Part shown: piece by piece, positions 7,294-15,666 of the stretch
Numbering within the stretch: position 1 is the first letter of the stretch
Layout of the letters: every line of letters starts with the position of its first letter
Source: Blautia sp.
Lineage (GTDB): Bacteria > Bacillota > Clostridia > Lachnospirales > Lachnospiraceae
Length of the DNA stretch: 42,788 bases
Assembly (NCBI GenBank): GCA_030841965.1
Contig: JAUUSJ010000017.1
Coordinates: forward strand, 1 to 42,788
Direction of reading: 5' to 3'
Notes under the pieces: model-generated
What the model was told of the DNA's origin: nothing
Seen by the model: the letters and a program-made list of their open reading frames with translations, nothing else
Databases searched by the model: none
Program-made: the position numbers and the translations under genes

Positions 7294-8448
7294 TTACTGC
7301 TGTTTTGCCGTATACCTAGTTGTCAACATTTTAGATAATAAATTTAATACAATAATAAGCACGATTAATACAACACCGATTGCACATGCCTCACCGATAT
7401 TTCCCTGCTCCTTTAATGCCGTATAAGCCTTAATCGTAAGTGTCGCACCAGAAGCCTTCGAGCCAGTGAGTGCAGTTGGAATACTAGCCACTGTACCAGC
7501 AGTAAGCAAAAGAGCCGCGGACTCTCCGACAATTCTTCCGATACTTAAAATAACAGCGACCAAAATACCAGGAAGAGCATTTGGCAAAATGACTTTAGAA
7601 ATTGTCTGAAGTTTTGTCGCTCCAAGACCAAGAGAGGACTCTCGATATCCTCTTGGAATTGCCTTTAACGCCTCCTCCGTCGTGGAAATCATAACAGGAA
7701 GTAAAATAATCGCAATCGTCAAAGCTCCTGCTAAGATAGAGTAACTCATTTTACATATCTGTACGAAGAAAATAGAGCCAAATAATCCATAGATAATAGA
7801 TGGAATTCCCGACAGATTTTGAATCGCAAATCGAATTATTGTCACAATTTTTCCCTGCTTTGCATACTCATTTAAGTAAATCGCAGATAAAATTCCAATC
7901 GGCGCCGCCACAAGCAAAGATAATAAAATCATATATAAAGTTGTCACAAGCATTGGAATAATTCCGCCGCCTAATCTTGTTATTTTTAAACGCACAGTCT
8001 GATTTTGCGCCTGATTTAGGCTATCGCTAAATGTACTAAAAATCTGCTGCTCATCTTTGCTCTCCCAGACTTCTTCCAAATCAACCGCATCAATTTTTGA
8101 GATAATATCTCCTTTTTTTAGCTTACAATACTCTCCGTTCATATCGACAGCCTTCTTCGCAGAAGAATCACTCTCAATCTTATCGATGACAACTTGACTT
8201 TTTTCGTCTAATTTCACCGAAATTCCCAGAGAAGCCGCTGGATTTTGCACTGTATTTTTCTCGTCTGTCACAGGGATATTGACATACATCGTCTTATCCT
8301 CATAGTCACTTGTCAAAAAATGCATCGATATATTCGGAATACCATTTATAAAAATAAATCCTAAAATTAAGATTAATACTGCTACAGTCAAAAAAGAGGA
8401 ACCATAGACGAAACCAGCCGTAATTGTATCTTTTGCTTTTTGATTCAT
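7294..8448 (-). CDS. pstA: Phosphate permease PstA with a PDZ-like insertion
   Basis: This is the second membrane subunit of the phosphate ABC transporter, with the conserved permease EAA-type loop in YRESSLGLGATKLQTISKVILPNA and six membrane helices. At 384 residues it is about 90 longer than usual. The extra material lies between helix 1 (about 12-34) and helix 2 (about 158-180), outside the membrane: LGISVKLDEKS, VVIDKIESDSSAKKA, LKKGDIISKID and TVRLKITR, which together follow the pattern of a PDZ fold. It is embedded between pstC and pstB with short gaps. The transporter role is certain. The PDZ assignment is by pattern only. Confidence 0.93.
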   Translation of the reverse strand: MNQKAKDTITAGFVYGSSFLTVAVLILILGFIFINGIPNISMHFLTSDYEDKTMYVNIPVTDEKNTVQNPAASLGISVKLDEKSQVVIDKIESDSSAKKAVDMNGEYCKLKKGDIISKIDAVDLEEVWESKDEQQIFSTFSDSLNQAQNQTVRLKITRLGGGIIPMLVTTLYMILLSLLVAAPIGILSAIYLNEYAKQGKIVTIIRFAIQNLSGIPSIIYGLFGSIFFVQICKMSYSILAGALTIAIILLPVMISTTEEALKAIPRGYRESSLGLGATKLQTISKVILPNALPGILVAVILSIGRIVGESAALLLTAGTVASIPTALTGSKASGATLTIKAYTALKEQGNIGEACAIGVVLIVLIIVLNLLSKMLTTRYTAKQQ

Positions 8449-8466
8449 TTTCCTTTCCCCTTTCTC

Positions 8467-9402
8467 TTAATCTTCCTTTTTTCCTGCGGTCAAGCGAATT
8501 AATATTAAATTTACAATCATAATAAAGAAAAATAATACAACACCTGTCGCAAAGAGCATCTCTGACTGTCTTCCCGACGCATATCCCATCTCAATCGCAA
8601 TATTCGTCGTCATAAGTCTTACCTTATCCCAGATAGAGCCTAACATACCAGATTCTGGATTACCTGCCACAAGCATAACCGCCATCGTCTCACCGATTGC
8701 ACGACCAATTGCAAGCACCGTGGCCGATAAAATACCTGATTTTGCCGCTGGAACTACCGTCTTAAAAATCATCTGCATTCTCGTCGCACCAAGACCATAT
8801 GCACCTTCCTTATAGGATTTTGGCACTGTCTTAAGAGCTGTAACGGAAAGTGAGATAATGGTTGGTAAAATCATAATCGTAAGTACAATAATAACAGCTA
8901 ATAAGGATTGTCCTTGTACTTTTGGAGTGATACTCTTAATTGCTGGGACGATGACACCGACACCAAATACACCATATAAGACAGAAGGAATACCTGCTAA
9001 TAATTCGACTGCCGGTGTGACAATTTTAACCATGCTGTCCGGTGCAATCTCAGCTAAAAATACAGCCGTCAAAAGACCAACTGGAACTCCAATTAAGATG
9101 GCACCAAAGGTTGCCAATACCGATGCGGTAATCATATGAAAAATTCCATAAACATTAGAGCTTGGAGCCCATTTTGTCCCAGTAATAAAATCTACAAAAG
9201 AATAGGCATCTTTTCCAAAGAAGGGCTTTAAGCCCTTCCAAAAGACAAATACAATCAGCGCAACGACAGAGATAACTGCCACCATCGCACAGAGAAAGAA
9301 GATAGTCTCTACTATTTTTTCAAACATATCTCTTACTTTATTGCGCTCCATCTGACCTTGCATATCGAGATTTTTTTTAGAGATTACTTCTATATTTTCC
9401 AT
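8467..9402 (-). CDS. pstC: Phosphate permease PstC
   Basis: The 311-residue permease has six predicted membrane helices, starting near residue 35. The loop YKEGAYGLGATRMQMIFKTVVPAA is the site that contacts PstB. The first periplasmic region contains FGKDAYSFVDFITGTKW, as in other PstC proteins. It pairs with PstA to form the phosphate channel. The gene lies 33 bp after pstS and 18 bp before pstA, which supports co-transcription. Confidence 0.96.
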   Translation of the reverse strand: MENIEVISKKNLDMQGQMERNKVRDMFEKIVETIFFLCAMVAVISVVALIVFVFWKGLKPFFGKDAYSFVDFITGTKWAPSSNVYGIFHMITASVLATFGAILIGVPVGLLTAVFLAEIAPDSMVKIVTPAVELLAGIPSVLYGVFGVGVIVPAIKSITPKVQGQSLLAVIIVLTIMILPTIISLSVTALKTVPKSYKEGAYGLGATRMQMIFKTVVPAAKSGILSATVLAIGRAIGETMAVMLVAGNPESGMLGSIWDKVRLMTTNIAIEMGYASGRQSEMLFATGVVLFFFIMIVNLILIRLTAGKKED

Positions 9403-9435
9403 TTCTTATCAAACCTTTCTACCTATCCATGAAAT

Positions 9436-10317
9436 CTACTCATCGATGCGAATTGCATTATCTTTTTCTACACATGCCTGACCATCAGCAGATACTGCAA
9501 ACTCTAAGAATTTCTTGCCAGCTTCTGATACTTGGTCATCATAGCTTACAAATAAAAATGGTCTGGAAAGTGGGTATGTATTATTCTTTACATTTTCCAC
9601 TGTTGGCTCTACAGAATCCACTGTCACAGATTTTACTGTATCATCGATATAGGCAAAAGAAATATATCCGATTGCGTTTTCATTTCCTGCAATTGCAATC
9701 TGAGCTGGACCATTTCCCTCGGAAACTGCCGCATTCGATGTAAGACCATCTGTCTCTTCCAGTTTAATCAACTCCTCGAAAGCACTTCTTGTTCCTGAGC
9801 TCTCCTCTCTGGATACGACAAAAATCTCTGCGTCATCTCCGCCGACTTCCTTCCAGTTTGTAATCTTTCCTGAGTAGATTCCCTGTAACTGCTCTAATGT
9901 CAAGTTCTTTACTTTATTCGCAGGATTTACAGCCACTGCAATTCCGTCATAGGCAAATACTGTCTCTGTCATATTTTCTGCCTTCTCCTCGTCTGTAAGC
10001 TCTCTTGAGGAAGCTCCAATATTATTTGTCTTTGCAATCGTATCTTTGATACCGGCAGAGGAGCCGCTTCCTGTATACTGAATCGTAATTCCTGGATTTA
10101 ATGCCTCAAACTCAGATTTCATTAAGTTTACAATCTTCTCTACAGAAGTAGAACCTGTGATTGTCACAACGCTCTCACCGTCTGTCTGTTGCTGTGATGT
10201 CTCATTCGTACTTCCTCCATCACTATTGGAACCAGAATCTCCGCTACCACCACATGCAAAAAGTGATAAAGTAGTCGCTGCTAATAACGCTCCTGTCAAT
10301 AATTTTTTTAATCTCAT
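9436..10317 (-). CDS. pstS: Phosphate-binding lipoprotein PstS
   Basis: The 293-residue protein has a lipoprotein signal ending in LSLFAC, with Cys22 as the lipid anchor, then a Gly/Ser-rich linker. Phosphate-binding elements are visible as TGSTSVEKIV near residue 55 and SREESSGTRSAFEE in the middle. It captures extracellular phosphate for PstCA. It is the first gene of the operon, with a GGAGG ribosome site, and the upstream region holds a possible PHO box and a strong terminator that insulates it from the module further right. Confidence 0.96.
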   Translation of the reverse strand: MRLKKLLTGALLAATTLSLFACGGSGDSGSNSDGGSTNETSQQQTDGESVVTITGSTSVEKIVNLMKSEFEALNPGITIQYTGSGSSAGIKDTIAKTNNIGASSRELTDEEKAENMTETVFAYDGIAVAVNPANKVKNLTLEQLQGIYSGKITNWKEVGGDDAEIFVVSREESSGTRSAFEELIKLEETDGLTSNAAVSEGNGPAQIAIAGNENAIGYISFAYIDDTVKSVTVDSVEPTVENVKNNTYPLSRPFLFVSYDDQVSEAGKKFLEFAVSADGQACVEKDNAIRIDE

Positions 10318-10466
10318 AAAATTTCCTCCATTTCATTTCCTTCTATCAATGGCAAGTACGGTATACTTGTCTTCTATTATTACTTTCTTTTCACTCTCGT
10401 AATCCTGCCAAAGTTTTCATAAAGGTTCTATCTATCCCTTGAACATCGTCTACTCTATCACCCTTT

Positions 10467-10495
10467 TGTTAAGACAATTTGCTTTTCTATGTTAA
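10467..10495 (-). promoter_or_regulatory. Possible PHO box upstream of pstS
   Basis: On the minus strand TTAACA occurs twice, with starts 23 bp apart (TGTTAA on the plus strand at 10467-10472 and 10490-10495). TTAACA-type direct repeats are the known binding pattern of Gram-positive PhoP. The spacing is about two helical turns. No convincing -10 box was placed, so this is tentative. Confidence 0.35.
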
Positions 10496-10518
10496 ACTTA
10501 TGTAAAAATGAAAAGACT

Positions 10519-10596
10519 ATGATAAAATTTCAAATTTCAACAAAAAAAGGTTGCCAAATCACAACCTTTTTTTGTTGAAATTTAAAATTTTATCAT
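10519..10596. terminator. Very long bidirectional terminator hairpin
   Basis: Arms of 35 bp (10519-10553 and 10562-10596) pair with one mismatch around an 8-nt loop. The core is AGGTTG / CAACCT with flanking A and T runs, so it can terminate in either direction. It closes the 12017-10605 gene and shields pstS from readthrough. Confidence 0.85.
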
Positions 10597-10604
10597 AATC
10601 CTTC

Positions 10605-12017
10605 TTATGCCATCGTCCTATCCGAATGAAATCTCGTCATTTTCTTTAACATACCGTACGCCTCTCCCTGACAATCTCCAATCGGAACGAGCGTAAACTG
10701 TATCTCATAATCTTCCATTAAGCGTTCCAATCGCTCCACAGCATATAAAAACATGGCATCCTTTCTAATCTGACCATCCACTAATACATAAAGTTCTGCT
10801 TTTTTATGTTCTTTTCTTATCTCCTCCTCCAAAAGCTCAGCGGCAATCAAAATTGCCTCCCCGAAGGAGTAGTTTTTTATATTCTTTTTCAGCTGCACGC
10901 GAAATCCTCTCTTATAATAGGAAAAGTTCTTTCCATAGATATATTTATCTCCATAGACAAACGCCAATTTTCTCTGATGATTCTTTTCTTCTTCTAACTC
11001 TTCCATCAAAAGATAGAGCTCTCTGCTCATATCTTTTAGGGATTTCTCCTCCTCTCGAAGTAGGACAAACATCGTCTCTATCTCCTCTTTTGGCTGCTCT
11101 AAGTCTGTCTCCTCTTCTCTTTTTTGAGGATTTTCACTCATCTCATACCTTTTTTCTTCCACTAGTGTATGTTTTAGCTCACTTATCACCTCGAAGTACT
11201 CGATTTTCTCCTCCGTCTGTATCGATAAAAACCGCTCTTTCCACGAAAATGGAAGTATATTCCAAAAGATAGTAGAGTACTCCCAGGAATTTCTCGGAGG
11301 AATCCTTACATTCTCCTGCTCTGCTGCCACTAATACTTTATAGAGCAGCTTTTCATTTGCCTTCCACTGAGTTAACTCCTGAAATAAAATCACTTCCTCG
11401 TCAAATAATCTCTCATCACATGGATACCACGAAAAACTCTGTTCATACCTTAAATACTGAAATTTCTCAATATGAATGAGCTTCATATCTGAAGTTGGAT
11501 TTTCTCTCGGGACGACAATACTCGCCAAATCAAGCAAACCCGGATAAATATCATCCTTCGCCAAATCCTTTAATATTTCCATCAGATGAATAGCAATCTC
11601 GTATAATATTTCGATATCGATATGATAGTTTTCAATATTTTCCCTCTGAAATAATTGTCGCAGTGTAATTCCCTCAAAAGGCAGGTTCTCACAAGTATAA
11701 CCAATGGTATAGGAGGTATCCTCTTCTTTTTTTAGGACTGTCGTCTCGGGGAGAAGAAGATAGCTTTTTTCGCGAATTTTTTTTGCAAAACTATGATTCG
11801 AGCATAAAAAAATCATTTTATTTTCCAGCTCACTTTGATTCTCCTCTGCATCAATCAGCTTTATGAGCTTGCCATCCTCACATTCATAATAGCCGTAATT
11901 TTCGGATGAAATCTCCTCTCTCTTTTTTAAAATCTTCTTTTGATTGATTCTCTCTCCCACGCTCGGAATGGAGTATTGATATGTCTTTTCGTTATTTACC
12001 AAAGATACTGTTTCCAT
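10605..12017 (-). CDS. Unrecognised protein, last gene of the PP2C-kinase-VWA unit
   Basis: The 470-residue protein has no signal or membrane segment. I do not recognise its family. The first 250 residues have spaced hydrophobic blocks reminiscent of a degenerate protein-kinase fold (GKLIKLID like a beta-3 strand, a hinge-like TIGYTCENLPFEGITLRQLF, then IYPGLLDLASIVV in place of a catalytic loop), but the catalytic HRD and DFG residues are missing. Residues about 285-345 are very Glu/Lys-rich, probably coiled coil. The C-terminal 120 residues (VLVDGQIRKDAMFL, FTLVPIGDCQG) could be an alpha/beta domain such as a diverged VWA. It follows the VWA gene by 19 bp with a GAGGAGAT ribosome site, so it is probably a partner of that triad. 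The pseudokinase idea is weak. Confidence 0.75.
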   Translation of the reverse strand: METVSLVNNEKTYQYSIPSVGERINQKKILKKREEISSENYGYYECEDGKLIKLIDAEENQSELENKMIFLCSNHSFAKKIREKSYLLLPETTVLKKEEDTSYTIGYTCENLPFEGITLRQLFQRENIENYHIDIEILYEIAIHLMEILKDLAKDDIYPGLLDLASIVVPRENPTSDMKLIHIEKFQYLRYEQSFSWYPCDERLFDEEVILFQELTQWKANEKLLYKVLVAAEQENVRIPPRNSWEYSTIFWNILPFSWKERFLSIQTEEKIEYFEVISELKHTLVEEKRYEMSENPQKREEETDLEQPKEEIETMFVLLREEEKSLKDMSRELYLLMEELEEEKNHQRKLAFVYGDKYIYGKNFSYYKRGFRVQLKKNIKNYSFGEAILIAAELLEEEIRKEHKKAELYVLVDGQIRKDAMFLYAVERLERLMEDYEIQFTLVPIGDCQGEAYGMLKKMTRFHSDRTMA

Positions 12018-12036
12018 TTTCTCATCTCCTCAACTT

Positions 12037-12714
12037 CTATGCTCCAATCGATACACCTTTTACCAAATCCTTCAAAGGTTTTACGATATTTTCATAATCC
12101 GAGTAAGAAAGCTGTCCCAGTAAATCTTCGATATCGATAAAAAGAGGACTGCCTTCCTCATCAATCTCCCCGTTCATTCCGATAAAAGAAAAATCAAATG
12201 CCTCCCTGCTTAATTCCTCTGTGCAAAAAAATACAACTGCTCCAACCTCCGTTTGTCCAAGGTCCACCTTCGTCTCTTTGCTCTCATAGGCGTCTGAAAA
12301 AACAATCATAACTCGGCTTGTCTTCTTTGGAAACTTAGACAGAGAAAGCATCAGCGCCTCTCGAATGGACTCTGCCCCGTCATTTGAGCCGCCGTATAAT
12401 TTCACCTTTCTTAATTTCTTTAGAAAAAATGGAATATCCTGACCAAAATCAGCATCCCCTTCCATCTTTACTATCTCGTTTTCCTCTCCCTCCTCTATGC
12501 TCCGAATCAGGGTGATTCCAAGCATTGGGAAAACCTCGTATTTTACAAGCCACTCCACAATATTCTTCGCTGTGATATAGACAGCCGGATATAGAGATGA
12601 CATAGAGCTTGTCGCATCTATGACAAAATCCACGTACAATGTATTTGCTTTTTCCGTCTCTTTTTTTATCTGTTCTTGAATTCTTGTATCTATCTTTGGA
12701 TTCCTAGTCTCCAT
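12037..12714 (-). CDS. VWA-domain protein, TerY-like
   Basis: The 225-residue protein is almost entirely one von Willebrand A domain. The metal site (MIDAS) is visible as VIDATSSM with Asp33, Thr35 and Ser37, a further region GGSNDGAES, and a later Asp in MIVFSDAYES. No signal or membrane helix is present, so it acts in the cytoplasm, probably as a metal-dependent scaffold. A lone cytoplasmic VWA protein next to a PP2C phosphatase and a Ser/Thr kinase is the TerY-P triad described for tellurite-resistance-type signalling operons. Its start overlaps the end of the kinase gene by 11 bp, with GGAGG upstream, pointing to translational coupling. Confidence 0.85.
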   Translation of the reverse strand: METRNPKIDTRIQEQIKKETEKANTLYVDFVIDATSSMSSLYPAVYITAKNIVEWLVKYEVFPMLGITLIRSIEEGEENEIVKMEGDADFGQDIPFFLKKLRKVKLYGGSNDGAESIREALMLSLSKFPKKTSRVMIVFSDAYESKETKVDLGQTEVGAVVFFCTEELSREAFDFSFIGMNGEIDEEGSPLFIDIEDLLGQLSYSDYENIVKPLKDLVKGVSIGA

Positions 12715-13927
12715 CCTTTCTTCCTCCCTCTATCTTTGTAATGGTCGTCTCAATACTTCCATAGACAAATTTATCCCCGACTCTCACCTCATTATCTGTG
12801 GACTCTCCTAGTTTCTGACAAGATTTGTCCAAAATCGCATACTTCATCTTGTCATTTACCCGATAAAATGACAAAATATGGGCATTCACCCGTCCATTTT
12901 TACTTCTCTCTTGTTTGGAGCCAATACAGATTGGAACGAAATGATAATTTTTTACCATCGGACTATACTTAATACATCCCATCTTATAGGAAAACTGCAT
13001 TTTCCCTGATGGCTCCTCCATCAAAAGCTCCTCTAACATCGAGGAATATCCCGCTTTTTTTAAGTACGCCTTAAAATCCGCCATTACCTCGTCAATCGTC
13101 TGATATCTCTCTTCTCTCCTCGCTATCATTTTTTGTAAAATTACTCGGATTTCTTCCGGAAGTCCCGCCGTCTCCTTCAAGGTATAGGAATAATCATCCC
13201 CAATCAAATATGCCTCTATTTCCTTTCTCCCATAAAAATGATGCTTTTCCATATATAAAAAATAAAATACCAACCCGAGTGAGTAGATATCCATAAGTGG
13301 TGTACATTCATGACTATTCCAAGCCTGTGGCTCCGCATAACCGGGCGTGCCTCTTTGTTTTCTCTGCGTCAATATCGTTACATTGCTCTCATGCAGATGT
13401 GCCCAATCAAAGTCTATGATTTTTACAATCTCTCCGTCTCTCGATGCCATGATATTTTCCGGCTTTAAGTCTCGATGTACAATCGGGTCACTCTCATACA
13501 TAGATAAATAATGGTGAACACCGTATAAAATTTTTAGTACGATTTTATGCTTAATTTGCATTGTCTCTTCTCTCGTTGCTCCAAGCGGAGAGGAAAACCG
13601 AATCAGATTGGACAAGTCTGGCTCCTCGATATATTCGATTAAGGTGATAAAACAATTTCTCTCCTCGTCAAACATCCCCCCGTAAATTCGCACAATAAAC
13701 GGAGAATAAAGCCTGACCTTGCTCTCCTTATCGACAAAGACATCGGCATTCTCACTATAAATAATCTTGGCAAAATACTTCTTTTTCGTCTTTTTATCTC
13801 TCACTAAGAGTCCCTGTTTGCTGCCGTGCTGATACACCTCTTTTTCTATATAAAGCTCAATTTTTAATTGTTTTTCTCCCGCCTCTGGCTCATTTATCCA
13901 AAGAAAGGTCTCTCCAATCTGAAACAT
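12704..13927 (-). CDS. Soluble Ser/Thr protein kinase with a DFD motif
   Basis: The 407-residue kinase has Lys54 in YFAKII, HRDLKPEN with HRD at 151-153, and GTPGYAEPQ in the activation segment. The metal-binding DFG is replaced by DFD (172-174), with the key Asp172 kept, so activity is plausible. The domain ends near residue 290. The remaining 115 residues are basic and beta-rich, with no PASTA repeats and no membrane helix, unlike PknB/PrkC. It is therefore a cytoplasmic kinase, as in TerY-P triads. The start is preceded by GGAGGG. It sits between the PP2C and VWA genes, and a natural target reader is the FHA protein encoded at 18468-19028. Confidence 0.9.
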   Translation of the reverse strand: MFQIGETFLWINEPEAGEKQLKIELYIEKEVYQHGSKQGLLVRDKKTKKKYFAKIIYSENADVFVDKESKVRLYSPFIVRIYGGMFDEERNCFITLIEYIEEPDLSNLIRFSSPLGATREETMQIKHKIVLKILYGVHHYLSMYESDPIVHRDLKPENIMASRDGEIVKIIDFDWAHLHESNVTILTQRKQRGTPGYAEPQAWNSHECTPLMDIYSLGLVFYFLYMEKHHFYGRKEIEAYLIGDDYSYTLKETAGLPEEIRVILQKMIARREERYQTIDEVMADFKAYLKKAGYSSMLEELLMEEPSGKMQFSYKMGCIKYSPMVKNYHFVPICIGSKQERSKNGRVNAHILSFYRVNDKMKYAILDKSCQKLGESTDNEVRVGDKFVYGSIETTITKIEGGRKDGD

Positions 13928-13942
13928 CTCATCCCTCCCAGT

Positions 13943-14803
13943 CTAGAAAAGTCTTCGGAAAAAAGAAGATTTTTTCGTCTTTTCTTTTTTCTCCTCTATC
14001 TGCTTTTCCTCCTCGATTTTTTCAATATAAGCTTCCTTCGTCTCATTTTTTCCTCTATATAAAATCATTGTCTGATTATCATTTTCTCCCTTTTGTACCG
14101 CATAATCAAAAACTGCCGATATAATATCGGAATCTTCATTCTCTAAAAGTAATTCTAATAATTCACTCTCTAATAATTCTCCAAATGCTCCGTCACTTCC
14201 CATAAGAAGTAAATCTTCTTCTCTATATGGAAGTCGAATCACATGTGGCTCGACCGGAGCGTATTTTCCAATAAAATCTGTCAGTAAATTTTTCTTTTGA
14301 TAGTAGGTCTCACTGCCTCTCTCTATCTTATGGGTTCGGATTAACTGTTCTGCCACATTATGTTCCATCGTAAGTCGCTTTAACTTATCTCCAGTCAATA
14401 AAAATGCCGGGCTATCCCCACAGTTTGCCACAATAAGCTGGTCCCAAAATAAAATCGCAGTCGTTAAAGTAGTTCCTCCATAAATTCCATTGTCCAAGCC
14501 ATACTGATATACTTCCTCGTTAATCTCTTGTATGACACGGTAAGAAAAAGAACAAAGTCCGTCAATCTGAGCCTTCAAGGAACAGCCGCTAAATTTATCT
14601 CCCATAAGAAACTCTAATAATTTATGCTGCCAAAGCCCAATCGCCATCCTAGAAAACTGTTCTCCCTTTTCTAGCCCTCCCATCCCATCCGCCACGAGAT
14701 ATACCTTAAGGGCTGCTTCCAAGTTAATTCTATATTCCATATAACAATAATTATCTTGATTATTTTTCCTTTTATTTTTTCTACTTTCCAGAAAAATACC
14801 CAT
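13943..14803 (-). CDS. PP2C-family Ser/Thr protein phosphatase
   Basis: The protein has the PP2C metal-site motifs in order: NQDNYCY, VADGMGGLEKG, TTLTTAILFWD, VANCGDSPAFLL, MGSDGAFGE and NDNQTMI. A short Lys/Glu-rich tail follows. The ATG at 14803 is preferred over the ATG ten codons upstream (14833) because AAGGAGGT lies at 14811-14818, just ahead of it. This gives 286 residues. It would reverse phosphorylation by the kinase encoded 16 bp downstream. It is the first gene of a four-gene unit and diverges from the small kinase gene at 14968. Confidence 0.92.
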   Translation of the reverse strand: MGIFLESRKNKRKNNQDNYCYMEYRINLEAALKVYLVADGMGGLEKGEQFSRMAIGLWQHKLLEFLMGDKFSGCSLKAQIDGLCSFSYRVIQEINEEVYQYGLDNGIYGGTTLTTAILFWDQLIVANCGDSPAFLLTGDKLKRLTMEHNVAEQLIRTHKIERGSETYYQKKNLLTDFIGKYAPVEPHVIRLPYREEDLLLMGSDGAFGELLESELLELLLENEDSDIISAVFDYAVQKGENDNQTMILYRGKNETKEAYIEKIEEEKQIEEKKEKTKKSSFFRRLF

Positions 14804-14848
14804 ACCCCTTACCTCCTTACTTGTTTTCTCCATTTATCTGTAGTATAC

Positions 14849-14943
14849 TTATGAAAGTCCCGGACAGCAGCCATGAGACAGGTCGCCTGCGCAATGGCCT
14901 ATGGCTATCGAGCGAGCGTACGGCCATCCGTGACCCCAACATC
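14849..14943. repeat. GC-rich repeat-like insert in a divergent promoter region
   Basis: This block of about 95 bp is much richer in G and C than its surroundings. It opens with TATGAAAG, like the ends of the 5623 and 25842 elements, and closes with GACCCCAACATCAT, which nearly matches the reverse complement of the end of the 39287 element. Inside, ATGGCC and GGCCAT are inverted. It lies between the PP2C and small kinase start sites and may carry or disturb their promoters. Confidence 0.6.
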
Positions 14944-14967
14944 ATATTATTTAAGAGGAGTATTATT

Positions 14968-15648
14968 ATGTTTCCAAAAAACCTTGAACAGATATCTTAT
15001 CTTCATACGAGTAATCGCAGTCATCTTTTTTTAGTGACAGAAGATAAGACCAAATATGTCATTAAAATTTCAAAAGAGTCATCCCCCGCCTCACTAGAAG
15101 CCTACCAAGATGAGTATGAGACTTTCTCCAAAATCAGTCATCCCTCACTCCCGATGTATTTTGGCTATAAGCCAGATTTTTCTGTGGAAGGTCTGCCAGA
15201 AGGACAAGCTCTTTGCATCGAATACTTAACGGGAACTCCTATGTCTTCTATCTCTTATTTTAACATACCTGACTTAAAAAAGTATATACTAGATATCGGA
15301 AATCTATTATCTTATTTATTAAATTTTGGTGTGCTCTATACGGATTTACATGAAAATAATATTTTAATTGAGGAAAATCATATTAAGCTCTTAGATTTTA
15401 CTTACGCTTATTATTTTTTAAGAAATCCCTCTCCGTCGTACACTCCAAATATATGCTACGGTCTTGATTTAAGTTTAGACGGACAACAGATTCTCATCCA
15501 AAGTCTCTCTCTCTTAATCAAGCGCCTCATAGATAAAAAACTCTGTCCTCTCACTCCATCTATCGGAGCGTTATTACAGACAGGGCTACATCCCCATTCC
15601 TCTCTTTTTTTCTATGATTTTTTGGAAATGATTGAGGAGAATATTTAG
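14968..15648 (+). CDS. Small degenerate kinase-like protein
   Basis: The 226-residue protein is the only plus-strand gene in this block. It keeps kinase landmarks: Lys in YVIKIS, a hinge ALCIEYLTG, a catalytic loop YTDLHENNIL in which HRD is replaced by YTD with the Asp and Asn kept, and LLDFTYAYY in place of DFG. The C-terminal lobe is shortened. It looks like an aminoglycoside-kinase or lipopolysaccharide-kinase-type small kinase, or a TerY-P-associated kinase relic. The start at 14968 is chosen because AAGAGGAG precedes it by about 7 nt. Frame continuation further upstream crosses a repeat. It converges on the PBP gene, with 18 bp between the two ends. Confidence 0.8.
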   Translation: MFPKNLEQISYLHTSNRSHLFLVTEDKTKYVIKISKESSPASLEAYQDEYETFSKISHPSLPMYFGYKPDFSVEGLPEGQALCIEYLTGTPMSSISYFNIPDLKKYILDIGNLLSYLLNFGVLYTDLHENNILIEENHIKLLDFTYAYYFLRNPSPSYTPNICYGLDLSLDGQQILIQSLSLLIKRLIDKKLCPLTPSIGALLQTGLHPHSSLFFYDFLEMIEENI

Positions 15649-15666
15649 ACTATCTCCTCTCATTTC

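Noticed and set aside
14821..14967. Longer N-terminus of the small kinase gene
   Set aside because: The upstream codons translate a GC-rich repeat, and a clear AAGAGGAG site precedes the ATG at 14968.
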